This document shows, in pieces, positions 49,511 through 58,732 of a stretch of 64,000 nucleotides of DNA. Numbering within the stretch: position 1 is the first letter of the stretch; the number at the start of each line of letters is the position of its first letter. The notes beneath the pieces are model-generated. The model saw only the letters and a list, made by a program, of their open reading frames with translations, did no database searches and had not been told where the DNA came from. The DNA lies in contig NZ_CP080376.1 of assembly GCF_019443405.1 (NCBI RefSeq), forward strand, positions 2,294,001 to 2,358,000, given 5' to 3'. The DNA is from Brevundimonas sp. PAMC22021. GTDB lineage: Bacteria > Pseudomonadota > Alphaproteobacteria > Caulobacterales > Caulobacteraceae. The position numbers and the translations under genes are program-made.

Positions 49511-50454
49511 AGGGCGCGGTTGCGCTCCACGGTGTTGCCGACCGCATTGTCGCCGTCGTCGGCGCTGGACCCGAACGGCCATCCGGCGTCCGCCCCGCAG
49601 TAAGGTCGCCCCCCCTCGCGCGATCCGACCACCACCAGCCGCGGCCTGAGCCAGGACGCGCCGGTGAAAGTGTTGTCGGTGATGCGGTTCCACGACGGCG
49701 TCTGGTGCCGGATCACGCCGTCCTCGCCGCAGTTTCGGTACAGGAAGACGCCGCCGCGGCCCTGCAGGTCGAAGCGGTTGCCGGTGATGCGATTGGCGCC
49801 CGATCCATCCATGGCGATGATCTCGCGGCCAGTGCGGACGCTGAAATCGTTGTTGTCGATCACGGCGTTGGCGCTCTCGGCGTCCAGATAGACGGCCGTG
49901 GACACCGAGCGGCCGGTGAAGGTCGAACCGCGCATCGTCGTCCGCGTGACGCCCGGCCCGACATAGAGCGGGATCGATCCATTGGCCTCGATCCGCACGG
50001 CGTCCAGCGTCACGCCGCTGGGCGCCGCCGCCTGCGCTGCGCGGGTGAAGTCGGCCTGGCGAGAGGCGTCGCGCAGATCGCTCATCGCGCCGCCCGCCCC
50101 CATGCCCCAGATCCGCACGTTGCCGAGGATGACGCAGCGGCGGATGGAAACGTCTCGAGGCGCGCTCCAGCCTGCATGTGTCCGACGCGACCAGACCGCC
50201 ACCGTCGGCAGCTTGGTCGTGCCGGGGCGGTGAGCCACGCCGACGCGCCCGCCGCTGCAGTCGAGACCGGCGCCGGACGCTTCCGCGCCCTCGATCAGCA
50301 CCGGCCGTTGAACATGGGCGCCCGCCTGCAGCACTGCGCGGCAGGCGAGCCGGTAAGGCGCAGCCGACGGGCTCAGCAGATCGGCCATTTCCGCCGGGGT
50401 GCAGGCCCGCGCGGCTGGCTGCGCCAAGACCAGGGCCGCCACCAGGCCGATCAC
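49507..50454 (-). CDS. Exported right-handed beta-helix protein
   Basis: A 315-residue exported protein. A signal peptide ([17 protein letters not shown], cleavage near residue 17) precedes a parallel beta-helix with repeated short motifs: [63 protein letters not shown]. Five or so cysteines could form disulfides. The fold is shared by pectate lyase-like and NosD-like proteins, which bind or cut polysaccharides; no catalytic residues are obvious. A GTG at 50454 overlaps the TGA of the upstream lipoprotein gene (GTGA), so the start is well supported despite the absence of ATG. Confidence 0.82.
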   Translation of the reverse strand: MIGLVAALVLAQPAARACTPAEMADLLSPSAAPYRLACRAVLQAGAHVQRPVLIEGAEASGAGLDCSGGRVGVAHRPGTTKLPTVAVWSRRTHAGWSAPRDVSIRRCVILGNVRIWGMGAGGAMSDLRDASRQADFTRAAQAAAPSGVTLDAVRIEANGSIPLYVGPGVTRTTMRGSTFTGRSVSTAVYLDAESANAVIDNNDFSVRTGREIIAMDGSGANRITGNRFDLQGRGGVFLYRNCGEDGVIRHQTPSWNRITDNTFTGASWLRPRLVVVGSREGGRPYCGADAGWPFGSSADDGDNAVGNTVERNRAL

Positions 50455-51209
50455 GACACGGGCGCGCTCAGCGCCAGCCGCTCGGCTGCGCAACCCGGAT
50501 GCGTCAGACCTGATCGTTGCAAGCCTTGAACCTCGCGGCGCAGGTCGGGCAGGTCGGCCCGAAACTCCTCCGTCGCCACGATCTCCGCCCCCAGGCGGCG
50601 ACCCAACGCTTCGCCCTCTGCGGCCTCGTCCGGCGTGACAAGGCCGCAGATCGCCTGGCTGACGCCAATCTCATGCCCGATGCTCCGGATCGGCGAAGCG
50701 GCCTGAGGCGCTGCGGCTGCAAGGACTTCGGCGTAGGCGGAGCCCAGTATCGTCTCGGGCCGAAGACGGGCCTCGGACTCATCCGTCTCGCCCCCATGCC
50801 GCCGGCAGGCTCTTCCACCCGCCTCCGCTGGCCTGGACGGGGGTTTTCGCCGCAGCCGCTCCGCGACCTTCGCCGCATCGCTGAACACCCTGGCCAAGGC
50901 CTGCTCCAACGCCCTGGTCTCGCCGGAGGCGGAACGGACGCCCAGGGCGCAGTCGAAATGTTGCAGCGCATACCGAGGCCGCAGTTCCGCATGCGCGGTC
51001 GCCAGCAGCCAGCGGTCGCCGCCGGCGACGACCGCCTGCGGCGCCCAAGGCGCCGCCTCATGCGACATCAAGCCGCTGGTCGCGCCAGCAATCCGGGACG
51101 TGTCGAGGTATCCGGAAACGACCGGCGCCGCAGGCGTGGTGGCGCAGCCCGCCAGCATGCTCAGGGCAAGAGCCGCGGCGAGGTTCGTGCTTATCGCCCG
51201 GCGTTCCAC
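50451..51209 (-). CDS. Lipoprotein related to class A acid phosphatases, probable pseudoenzyme
   Basis: A 252-residue lipoprotein: signal sequence ending in lipobox SMLAGC (start GTG at 51209). The C-terminal half matches the layout of PhoN-type acid phosphatases: helical FSDAAKVAERLRRKPPSRPA corresponds to the KxxxxxxRP region, ETILGSAYAEVLAAAAPQ to the helix after the PSGH motif, and IGVSQAICGLVTPDEAAEG to the SRxxCGxHxxSD motif, with LGAEIVATEEFRADLPDLRRE following as usual. The PSGH histidine and the last-motif Arg and His appear replaced. It should therefore be inactive, or use another chemistry. It is coupled to both neighbours by overlaps. The family call is moderate and rests on pattern matching by eye. 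Confidence 0.6.
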   Translation of the reverse strand: MERRAISTNLAAALALSMLAGCATTPAAPVVSGYLDTSRIAGATSGLMSHEAAPWAPQAVVAGGDRWLLATAHAELRPRYALQHFDCALGVRSASGETRALEQALARVFSDAAKVAERLRRKPPSRPAEAGGRACRRHGGETDESEARLRPETILGSAYAEVLAAAAPQAASPIRSIGHEIGVSQAICGLVTPDEAAEGEALGRRLGAEIVATEEFRADLPDLRREVQGLQRSGLTHPGCAAERLALSAPVS

Positions 51210-51676
51210 GTCAACTGGACCGAGGTTCGGCCCGCTTCTCCGGGCGAGGCGACCACCTGCAGACTGGCGCTGTCCGGCTGGGCGCCGGCCGCGCCATAGG
51301 CGCGCGCGTCGCCCTGGTTCATGCCCATCACCGAGGTCAGCCCGGCGGCTTCGGCATGCTGGCGATAAAAGGCGACCACCGCATCGGGCGCGGCGTCCGT
51401 CGCAAAGGTGACAAGCCCCCCTTCGCCGTCGGGGCCGACCGCCGTGGTCGCCGGCTCTTCCACAGCGGCTCCGGGATAAAGCACCGCAAAGCCCGGCGCG
51501 CCCGGCGCAGCCGGAGACAAGGTCGTGCTCGCGCTCTGAGCCGTGGGAGCAGCCACAGGCGAGTCCGCAGTGGGCGGGGGCGTCGGGAGGTCCGCCTGGA
51601 CGCGCTCGGCCGTGCGTTCGCATCCGGCCAGCCCAAGCGTGACAAAGGCGGCGACCGCCGCCCATTGGCGAATCAT
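51191..51676 (-). CDS. Small lipoprotein of unknown function
   Basis: A 161-residue lipoprotein. The signal MIRQWAAVAAFVTLGLAGC gives Cys19 as the lipidation site. A Pro/Thr/Ala linker of about 55 residues is followed by a compact domain (FAVLYPGAAVEEPATTAV; VVAFYRQHAEAAGLTSVMG; SLQVVASPGEAGRTSVQLTW), which resembles small adapter domains of membrane lipoproteins. No catalytic residues are seen. It is first in the operon with the acid-phosphatase-like lipoprotein (19-base overlap) and the beta-helix protein. Confidence 0.75.
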   Translation of the reverse strand: MIRQWAAVAAFVTLGLAGCERTAERVQADLPTPPPTADSPVAAPTAQSASTTLSPAAPGAPGFAVLYPGAAVEEPATTAVGPDGEGGLVTFATDAAPDAVVAFYRQHAEAAGLTSVMGMNQGDARAYGAAGAQPDSASLQVVASPGEAGRTSVQLTWNAGR

Positions 51677-51749
51677 CGAAACGTGCGTCCCTGAACCCGA
51701 GAAGTCTGCTTCGTCACCGTGGCGCCTCGCTGTGGCGCCCGCAAGGCGA

Positions 51750-52106
51750 TCAGCCCGAAGCGGCGTCCGCATCGTTGCCACGACCGCCCTCTGCAGGGTC
51801 GCCGGCGGGCCCGGTCAGATCGTCGCCGGTGTTGTTGATCGGGTCAGGATCAACATCGGACGGCGACTGCGGATCAGCCGAAGCCATGCCCTCGCTCGCC
51901 AGCGTCTCATTGATCCGGTCCTGATCGGCGTCGCTTTCCGAGCCTGACGCCGATCCGCCTTCCAGCGAACCGGCGCGGGTGTCCGATCCCATGTCCGTCC
52001 CGCCCAAGGCGTTCGACAGGGTGTCGGCCTGATGACCCAGGTCCGGCTTCTCACCCATGTCGGCGGCTTCCATGGCTTCACAGTTCTCGGAAGAGGAATC
52101 GGTCAT
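51750..52106 (-). CDS. Small acidic low-complexity protein
   Basis: A 118-residue protein built mainly of Asp, Glu, Ser, Gly, Ala, Asn and Pro, with almost no hydrophobic core. It is predicted to be disordered and very acidic. AAGGAG lies about six bases before the ATG at 52106, so translation is credible. The longest open readings of the other frames here have no such site. Small acidic proteins of this kind are often stress- or cold-induced, but no specific family is recognised. It diverges from the luciferase-like oxidoreductase across 89 bases. Confidence 0.7.
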   Translation of the reverse strand: MTDSSSENCEAMEAADMGEKPDLGHQADTLSNALGGTDMGSDTRAGSLEGGSASGSESDADQDRINETLASEGMASADPQSPSDVDPDPINNTGDDLTGPAGDPAEGGRGNDADAASG

Positions 52107-52195
52107 CGGGCGCTCCTTGGATGTCGCCTCATCAAAGCGCGGGCGCCAAGGCCGGTTCCCCTTGATCGGCGGGATCGGACCCCGATCTAGCAGCC

Positions 52196-53200
52196 ATGAT
52201 CCCCTTTTCCGTTCTTGACCTGTCCCCCGTCGTCGAAGGCGGCGATCTCCGTCGCGCCATGGACGAGACTCTGGCCTTCGCTCAGGCCGCCGACACCCTT
52301 GGTTACGAGCGGTTCTGGCTGGCCGAGCACCACAACATGCCGGGCATCGCCAGCGCCGCCACCGCCATCGTCATCGGCCATGTGGCCGCGGGCACGCAGC
52401 GGATTCGCGTCGGCTCGGGCGGGGTCATGCTGCCCAACCATGCGCCGCTGGTGATCGCCGAGCAGTTCGGCACGCTGGAGACGCTGTACCCGGGCCGTAT
52501 CGACCTGGGTCTTGGCCGGGCGCCCGGAACCGACGGGGCCACCGCACGCGCCCTGCGGCGCTATTTCGAGGCGGCGGACCAGTTCCCCCGCGATGTGGCC
52601 GAGCTGATCCACTATTTCGAGCCGGCGGTCGAGAACCAGGCTGTGCGCGCCGTGCCGGGCGCCGGTCTGCGCGTGCCGATCTGGCTGCTGGGCTCCAGCC
52701 TGTTCAGCGCGCAACTGGCCGGTCAGATGGGTCTACCCTACGCCTTCGCCAGCCATTTCGCCCCCGAGATGCTGAAGGAGGCGCTGGCCATCTACCGGCG
52801 CGAGTTCCGTCAATCGGAGCGGCTGGACAAGCCGCACGCCGTGGCCGCCATCAACGTCTTCGCCGCGGACACGGACGAGGAGGGCCGTCGTCTATCCACC
52901 TCCATGCAGCAGAGCTTCGCCCGCCTGCAACGCGGCCGGCCCGGCCTGTTGCCCCCGCCGGTGGACGACATCGAAGCGGTGCTCTCCCCCGGCGAGCTCA
53001 TGGGCGCCCAGAGCCGCCTGCTCTATTCCGCCGTCGGCGGTCCCGAGACCGTGCGCGACCAGATCCGGTCCTTTATCGAAATGACCAAGATCGACGAACT
53101 GATGATCACGGGCATGATGCACGACAATCAGGCTCGCATCCGCAGCCTGGAGATCGTGGCGCAGATGCGGGAACAGCTGGCGACTACATCGGCCAACTGA
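52196..53200 (+). CDS. LLM-class flavin-dependent oxidoreductase
   Basis: A 334-residue protein of the bacterial luciferase-like flavin oxidoreductase group (MsnO8-like). Typical motifs are [13 protein letters not shown] at the start, [24 protein letters not shown] split across two strands, [29 protein letters not shown] and the C-terminal [20 protein letters not shown] strand. It probably uses FMNH2 or reduced F420-like cofactors supplied by a separate reductase. The substrate is unknown. The ATG at 52196 is followed immediately by the conserved PFSVLDL. It lies 64 bases before the ManC fusion gene. Confidence 0.9.
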   Translation: MIPFSVLDLSPVVEGGDLRRAMDETLAFAQAADTLGYERFWLAEHHNMPGIASAATAIVIGHVAAGTQRIRVGSGGVMLPNHAPLVIAEQFGTLETLYPGRIDLGLGRAPGTDGATARALRRYFEAADQFPRDVAELIHYFEPAVENQAVRAVPGAGLRVPIWLLGSSLFSAQLAGQMGLPYAFASHFAPEMLKEALAIYRREFRQSERLDKPHAVAAINVFAADTDEEGRRLSTSMQQSFARLQRGRPGLLPPPVDDIEAVLSPGELMGAQSRLLYSAVGGPETVRDQIRSFIEMTKIDELMITGMMHDNQARIRSLEIVAQMREQLATTSAN

Positions 53201-53264
53201 AACTCGCGCTTCTCGCGCTAACTTATGCTGACGCTCGCCGCGCGCCGCCATAAGGTGTGTGGTG

Positions 53265-55469
53265 ATGATGAAGCTCTATCCCGTGATCATGTGCGGCGGC
53301 TCGGGCACCCGACTGTGGCCGGCGTCGCGACCTTCGCGGCCCAAGCAGTTCATTCCCCTGTCGGGCAACCGTTCGCCGTTCCAGGAAACGGCCATGCGCG
53401 TGGCGCCGCTGGCGGAGGGCGGGCGGCTGCTGGTCGTGGGCGGCGTCGCCCACCGCGACGCCATCCTGTCTCAGCTGGACGCCGTGGGCATCGAGGCGCA
53501 GGTGCTGCTGGAGCCCGAACCCCGGGACTCGGCGCCCGCCATGGCCGCCGCCGCGCTCTGGACCGCCCGGCGCGATCCCGACGGCGTCAACGTCTTTGTC
53601 GCCTCTGATCACCACATTCCCGACGAGGTCGCCTTTCGAGCGGCTGCATTGGACGCGGCGCGGGCTGCGCGCGAGCAGGGCCGCATCGTCACCCTTGGGG
53701 TGAGACCCAGCGCGGCGTCCTCCGCCTATGGCTACATCGCGCCACAAGGCGAAGGCTTGTCTCCGGTATCCGCCTTTGTTGAAAAGCCTGATCCGGCCAC
53801 GGCGCGCCAGTACATTGACGCCGGCTACGTCTGGAACAGCGGCAACTTCATCACGCCCGCGGGGCTGCTGCTGGAGGAGCTGCGCCTCTCGGCCGCCGCC
53901 GTGGAGGCCGCCGCCTCCGCGGCCCTGCCGACTGGCGGGAGCCCTGTGATCGTCCTCGGACCTGAGTTCGCCGACGCGCCCAAGATCTCGATCGACTATG
54001 CGGTGATGGAGAACACGCGCCGCGCATCGGTGCTGCCGGTCGACTTCGAGTGGTCCGATCTGGGATCCTGGGACGCCATCAAACAGACCGGTGAAGGCGA
54101 CCTGGGCACGCACCTGTTCGAGGATGCGGAAGGATGTCTCGTTCGCGCTTGCGACGGGGTGATGGTGGCGGCTGTCGGCGTGCGCGACCTCGCCATCGTG
54201 GTCGAGCCGGACGCCGTGCTGGTCGCCGACCTGTCACGTAGCCAGGACGTCAAGGCCGTCGTGGAGCGGTTGAGGACCGCCTCGCCTCGCCACCTCGATT
54301 TCCCGCGCGAGACGCCCGAGAGCCTGCTCGACGGCGCGCGCCGCCTGGCGGAATGGATGCGGCTGTCGGCGCTTCCGACCTGGAGCGCCTTGGGTCAGGG
54401 CGAAGACGGCGGCTTCCGCGAGGTTCTGGCTCTCGACGGTCGATTGGTGCCGTCCTCGCGCCGGGCGCGGGTGCAGTCCCGCCAGGTTCAGGTGTTCGCC
54501 GAGGCCGGCCGGCTGGGTTGGCGCGGTCCATGGCGGCGTGCGGTCAGGTTGGGACTGGAACGGATCAACGCCATCTATCTGCGTTCGGACGGGCTGATGC
54601 GGACGCGCCTCAACGATGACGACACGCCCCTGGATGAGACGGCGACCCTCTACGACCAGGCCTTTCTGCTGTTGGCCCTCGCCGTTGCCTGCGATCAGGC
54701 GGAGCCTTGCGCCGCGAACGCCGCTCGCACTCGCGATGCGCTTCTGGACGCCGCGCCTCCTTCGGGCGGGCTGATCGAGACGGGTTCTCATCCCTATCAG
54801 TCCAACGCACACATGCACCTGCTCGAGGCCTGCATGGCCTGGGAGGAGGCGGGCGGCAACGGCGATTGGCGCAGCCTCTCCGACCGCATCGCCCAACTCG
54901 CGCTCACGCAGTTCATCGACGCGGACGGCGGCTTCCTGCGCGAGTTCTTCGACGCCGCCTGGACGCCGGCGGCGGGCGAGGACGGTTTGCTGGTCGAGCC
55001 GGGGCATCAGTTCGAATGGGCCTGGGTGCTCGCGCGTTATGCGCGCCTGCGCTCGGACCCCGACGCCCTGGCCGCGGCTCGACGCCTCTACGCCTTCGGC
55101 CTCAAGGGCGTGGAGCCTCAGCGCCGGATCGTGGTGGACGCGCTGAACGCCGACGGATCGTTCCGCAGCCGCCGCGCGCGTCTGTGGCCACAGACCGAAT
55201 GGCTGAAGGCGGCGCTGATCCTGGCCGAGGAATGCCGGGGCGCCGAGCGCGAAGCCTTCCTTCAGGACGCGGCGCGGGCGCAGCGTGCGGTGTGGCGTTA
55301 TCTGACGCCGCAGGGCCTCTGGCGCGACAAATGCCTGGCCAACGGCGACTTCATCGACGAGGCCGCGCCGGCCAGTTCTTTCTACCACATCATGGCCGCC
55401 TTCGCGCAGGTGAAGCAGACGCTGACGACCCTGTATCCGGCAGAGGCCGACAGCCTGACCCTGGGCTGA
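53265..55469 (+). CDS. manC: Mannose-1-phosphate guanylyltransferase fused to an AGE-family isomerase domain
   Basis: The 734-residue protein begins with a type II GDP-mannose pyrophosphorylase (about residues 1-350): PVIMCGGSGTRLWPASR, PKQFIPLSG, EPEPRDSAPAMAAAAL, FVEKPD and WNSGNF. It should make GDP-mannose from mannose-1-phosphate and GTP. From about residue 355 it continues as an N-acylglucosamine 2-epimerase-like domain with the (alpha/alpha)6 fold: TATLYDQAFLLLALA, SNAHMHLLEACMAWEEA, EPGHQFEWAWVLARYARL and FYHIMAAFAQV. In enterobacteria the second half is a cupin-type mannose-6-phosphate isomerase, so this module may replace it. Starts at 53262 and 53265 are both possible. Confidence 0.9.
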   Translation: MMKLYPVIMCGGSGTRLWPASRPSRPKQFIPLSGNRSPFQETAMRVAPLAEGGRLLVVGGVAHRDAILSQLDAVGIEAQVLLEPEPRDSAPAMAAAALWTARRDPDGVNVFVASDHHIPDEVAFRAAALDAARAAREQGRIVTLGVRPSAASSAYGYIAPQGEGLSPVSAFVEKPDPATARQYIDAGYVWNSGNFITPAGLLLEELRLSAAAVEAAASAALPTGGSPVIVLGPEFADAPKISIDYAVMENTRRASVLPVDFEWSDLGSWDAIKQTGEGDLGTHLFEDAEGCLVRACDGVMVAAVGVRDLAIVVEPDAVLVADLSRSQDVKAVVERLRTASPRHLDFPRETPESLLDGARRLAEWMRLSALPTWSALGQGEDGGFREVLALDGRLVPSSRRARVQSRQVQVFAEAGRLGWRGPWRRAVRLGLERINAIYLRSDGLMRTRLNDDDTPLDETATLYDQAFLLLALAVACDQAEPCAANAARTRDALLDAAPPSGGLIETGSHPYQSNAHMHLLEACMAWEEAGGNGDWRSLSDRIAQLALTQFIDADGGFLREFFDAAWTPAAGEDGLLVEPGHQFEWAWVLARYARLRSDPDALAAARRLYAFGLKGVEPQRRIVVDALNADGSFRSRRARLWPQTEWLKAALILAEECRGAEREAFLQDAARAQRAVWRYLTPQGLWRDKCLANGDFIDEAAPASSFYHIMAAFAQVKQTLTTLYPAEADSLTLG

Positions 55470-55515
55470 GGCGCCGCCTTGCGATCCTTTGGCCGCTCCG
55501 CGCATTGATGAGCGT

Positions 55516-56352
55516 ATGACACGCCTCGTCACCTTTTCGGATGGGACCACCATCCCCGTTCTTGGCCAGGGCACCTGGGAAATCGGCGACGATCCAGCCT
55601 GGCGCGACGAGGAGCAGGCGGCGCTGGCGCGAGGGATCGACCTGGGCCTCACCGTCATCGACACGGCCGAGCTGTACGGCGACGGACGCTCAGAGCGGCT
55701 GGTCGGCGAGGTGATCGCGGGCCGGCGCGACGAGGTCTTCCTGGTCTCCAAGGTCCGACCCGAGAACGCCTCGGAAATGAAGATGATGCTGGCCTGCGAG
55801 AAGTCGCTGGAGCGGCTGGGCGTGGACCGGATCGACCTCTACCTGCTGCATTGGGAAGGCCGCGTTCCGCTGGAAGAGACGGTGGACGCCTTCCAGGAGC
55901 TGGTGGACGAGGGGATGATCGCCCGCTGGGGCGTGTCCAACCTGGATCTTCGCGCGATGGAGCGGCTGATCGACATCGACGGCGGAAACGACTGCGCGGC
56001 CAACCAGCTGCTCTACAATCTCGGTTCGCGCGGCGTGGAGTTCGATCTGCTGCCATGGATGCAGGCGCGCGACATGCCGATGATGGCCTATTCGCCGCTT
56101 GGGCGCGGAGGGCTGCTCGAGCATCCGCTGATCACCGACATCGCCGATCGCCACGACGCCTCTCCGGCCCAGGTGGCGCTGGCCGCCGTGCTGCGCCAGG
56201 ACGGGGTGATCGCCATCCCCAAGGCCAGCACGGTCGAACATGTCGAGGCCAATGCCGAGGCGCTGGAAATCCGCTTCGACGCCGAGGATCTGGAACGGCT
56301 GGACCGGGTGTTCCCGCAACCGACCAAGGCAACGCCGCTGGACATCATCTGA
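55516..56352 (+). CDS. Aldo-keto reductase
   Basis: A 278-residue AKR with the (beta/alpha)8 barrel. The catalytic tetrad is visible as Asp and Tyr in DTAELYGDG, Lys in LVSKVRP and His in YLLHWEG. NADPH-binding elements include IPKASTVEHVEANA near the C-terminus. The length fits the DkgA-like group; the substrate is unknown, but small 2-keto sugars or methylglyoxal are typical. ATG at 55516 comes 46 bases after manC. It ends at a palindromic repeat. Confidence 0.92.
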   Translation: MTRLVTFSDGTTIPVLGQGTWEIGDDPAWRDEEQAALARGIDLGLTVIDTAELYGDGRSERLVGEVIAGRRDEVFLVSKVRPENASEMKMMLACEKSLERLGVDRIDLYLLHWEGRVPLEETVDAFQELVDEGMIARWGVSNLDLRAMERLIDIDGGNDCAANQLLYNLGSRGVEFDLLPWMQARDMPMMAYSPLGRGGLLEHPLITDIADRHDASPAQVALAAVLRQDGVIAIPKASTVEHVEANAEALEIRFDAEDLERLDRVFPQPTKATPLDII

Positions 56353-56519
56353 CCTCCTCTCCTCCCCGTCCGCCCTGCGGAAGGGGAGGTGGCGCGGCGC
56401 GTAAGCGCCGTGACGGAGGGGCTCTTATCAGGAAGACCTATAAAAGCGCCCCCTCCGTCTCGCCGGCTGCGCCGTCGATCCACCTCCCCATCGCCGAGCG
56501 ATGGGGAGGTGAAATGCGA
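56353..56519. repeat. Palindromic intergenic repeat between convergent genes
   Basis: The 167 bases between the aldo-keto reductase and the minus-strand fadB-like gene form several nested hairpins. CCTCCCC at 56361-56367 pairs with 56383-56389; GACGGAGGGG near 56412 pairs with CCCCTCCGTC near 56450; a perfect 14-bp stem lies at 56481-56511. The outer arms (GGGGAGGTGG near 56383 and CCACCTCCCC near 56480) also match. The whole looks like one copy of a mobile or bacterial interspersed mosaic-type element, with bidirectional terminator potential. Similar G+C-rich palindromes are frequent in Caulobacterales genomes, but copy number cannot be seen here. Confidence 0.65.
56481..56511. terminator. 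Perfect 14-bp hairpin at convergent gene ends
   Basis: A perfect 14-bp stem (56481-56494 with 56498-56511) and a three-base loop lie eight bases after the stop of the fadB-like gene. It sits inside the palindromic repeat and can fold in transcripts from either side, but it has no T-run, so termination may need Rho. Confidence 0.5.
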
Positions 56520-58721
56520 TCAGGCGGCCGCCTTGGTCTCCGGCGCGAAGCGGCCGTAGAAGGCCTCGCCCTTTTCGGCCATGTCGCGCAGCAGCTGCGG
56601 CACCTTGAAGCGGTCTCCGTAGGCGTCCGCCAGGCGATCCGCCGTCTCGACGAACGTCGCCAGGCCGACCCCGTCGATGAAGCTGACCGGACCTCCGGTC
56701 CAGGGCGCGAAGCCCCAGCCTAGGATAGCGCCGAGGTCCGCCTCGCGAGGATCGTCGATCACGCCCTCTTCCCAGCACCGCGCCACCTCCACCGCCTGGC
56801 GATAGAGCAGGCGTGTCTTGAGCTCATCGATGTGGGCGAAGGCGTCGGGGCTTTCGCCGAAGCCTTCGGTCTGGGTCACGGGCGCGAGTTCGCCCAGGCC
56901 CGCCCACAGCGTCTTTGGCTTCTGGTCATAGTCATAGAAGCCCTTGCCGTTCTTGCGCCCGAAACGGCCGTCCTCGACCATGGTGGCGACTAGGTCTTCG
57001 CCGGGGTTCGGAACATAGGCGTCGCCCAGGTCCGCCTTGGTCTGTTTGGCGATCTTGTAGGACAGGTCCAGCGCCACGTCGTCGTGCATTTCCAGCGGGC
57101 CGCGCGGCATGCCGGTCATGCGCCCGACGTTGTCGATCAGGGCCGGAGAATAGCCCTCGACCAACATCGCCAGCCCTTCGGTCAGGAAGGTCGAGAAGCA
57201 GCGCGAGGTGTAGAAGCCGCGGCTGTCGTTGACCACGATCGGCGTCTTCTTGATCTTCAGGACATAGTCGATGGCCTTGGCCAGGGCCGCGTCGCCCGTC
57301 TTTTCGCCCATGATGATCTCGACCAGCATCATCTTGTCGACCGGCGAGAAGAAGTGAATGCCGATGAAGTCCTCGGGCCGCACGCTGGCCTCGGCCAGGC
57401 CGGTGATCGGCAGGGTCGAGGTGTTGGAGCCGAACACGGCGCCTTCGGACAGCTGAGCCTCGGCCCGCCTGGTCACGTCCGACTTGATCTCGCGGCTTTC
57501 GAACACCGCCTCGACCACCAGGTCCGACCCCTTGATCAGGTCGTAGTCGGTGGTGGCGGTGACCAGGGCCAGGGTGGCGTCGTGCTTCTCCTGGGTCATC
57601 TGGCCGCGCGACAGCCGCTTCTTCAACAGGTCGGCGACGTGCTGCTTGCCCTTGTCGGCGGCTTCCTGGGTCTGGTCGATCAGCACCGTCTCGATACCGG
57701 CCATGGCCTGCACATAGGCGATGCCCGCGCCCATCATGCCGGCGCCCAGCACCGTGACCTTCTTGGGATCGGACTTTTCAACGCCGGCCGGGCGCACCGC
57801 GCCCTTGTCCAGTTCCTGCTTGGACAGGAACAGCGAGCGGATCATGGCCTGCGCCTGCGGCGTCATCAGGGTCTTGATGAAGTAGCGCGTCTCGATCCGC
57901 AGCCCCGCGTCGATCGGAACCTGCAGGCCCTCGTAGACCGCCTTCATCAGGTTCAGCACGGCCGGATAGTTGCCGTAGGACTGCTTGCGCAGCATGGCGT
58001 TGCCGACCATGAAGTTCTGGATGCCGGCCGGGTGGTAGGGGCCGCCGCCCGGCAGCTTGAACGACTTGTCGTCCCAGGGCTGCTGGGCCTTGCCGCCGTT
58101 CCTGATCCAGGTCTTGGCGGCCTCGACCGATTGGCCTTTTTCGACCACTTCGTGGACGACGCCCGCGCCCTTCGCGTCGTTCGGACGCCACGACTTGCCT
58201 TCGCTCATCTGCATCAGGGCCGCCTGCACGCCGATCAGGCGCGTCAAACGCTGTGTGCCGCCGCCGCCGGGGAACAGGCCGACCTTGATCTCGGGCAGGC
58301 CCAGTTGGATCCTGTTGTCGTTCTCGACCACCCGGTAGTGGCAGGCCAGCGTCAGCTCCAGTCCGCCGCCCAGCGCCAAGCCGTTGATGGCCGCCGCCAC
58401 CGGTTTTCCGCAGGTTTCCAGCGCCCGCAGCGCGCCGTTCAGCTTCCAGCCCGCGTCATATGCGGCCTGCAGGTCGCCCGCGCCGGACAGCATGCCCGAA
58501 GCCATGTCGCCGAGGTCGGCGCCGGCGCAAAAGCCGCTTGGCTTGCCGCTGGTCAGAACCGCGCCCTTGATGGCGTCGTCGGTCTTGATGCGTTCGACGA
58601 CCTGCGGGATCTCGTCCATGACCTGTCCGGTCAGGGTGTTCATCGACCGGCCGGCCACGTCGAAGGAGACGAGGGCGATGCCGTCGGCGTCAACGTCGAT
58701 CTTGAAGTTTTCCATGCTCAT
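56520..58721 (-). CDS. Multifunctional fatty acid oxidation protein (enoyl-CoA hydratase / 3-hydroxyacyl-CoA dehydrogenase)
   Basis: This 733-residue protein catalyses hydration and oxidation steps of beta-oxidation. The N-terminal crotonase domain has [13 protein letters not shown] and [14 protein letters not shown]. The 3-hydroxyacyl-CoA dehydrogenase part begins about residue 320 with [21 protein letters not shown] and has [26 protein letters not shown] and [17 protein letters not shown]. It follows the FadB/FadJ architecture. It is the second gene of the pair, 11 bases after the thiolase. Starts at 58721 and 58715 are both possible; GGGAG precedes them. Confidence 0.95.
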   Translation of the reverse strand: MSMENFKIDVDADGIALVSFDVAGRSMNTLTGQVMDEIPQVVERIKTDDAIKGAVLTSGKPSGFCAGADLGDMASGMLSGAGDLQAAYDAGWKLNGALRALETCGKPVAAAINGLALGGGLELTLACHYRVVENDNRIQLGLPEIKVGLFPGGGGTQRLTRLIGVQAALMQMSEGKSWRPNDAKGAGVVHEVVEKGQSVEAAKTWIRNGGKAQQPWDDKSFKLPGGGPYHPAGIQNFMVGNAMLRKQSYGNYPAVLNLMKAVYEGLQVPIDAGLRIETRYFIKTLMTPQAQAMIRSLFLSKQELDKGAVRPAGVEKSDPKKVTVLGAGMMGAGIAYVQAMAGIETVLIDQTQEAADKGKQHVADLLKKRLSRGQMTQEKHDATLALVTATTDYDLIKGSDLVVEAVFESREIKSDVTRRAEAQLSEGAVFGSNTSTLPITGLAEASVRPEDFIGIHFFSPVDKMMLVEIIMGEKTGDAALAKAIDYVLKIKKTPIVVNDSRGFYTSRCFSTFLTEGLAMLVEGYSPALIDNVGRMTGMPRGPLEMHDDVALDLSYKIAKQTKADLGDAYVPNPGEDLVATMVEDGRFGRKNGKGFYDYDQKPKTLWAGLGELAPVTQTEGFGESPDAFAHIDELKTRLLYRQAVEVARCWEEGVIDDPREADLGAILGWGFAPWTGGPVSFIDGVGLATFVETADRLADAYGDRFKVPQLLRDMAEKGEAFYGRFAPETKAAA

Positions 58722-58732
58722 TTACTCCCGGA

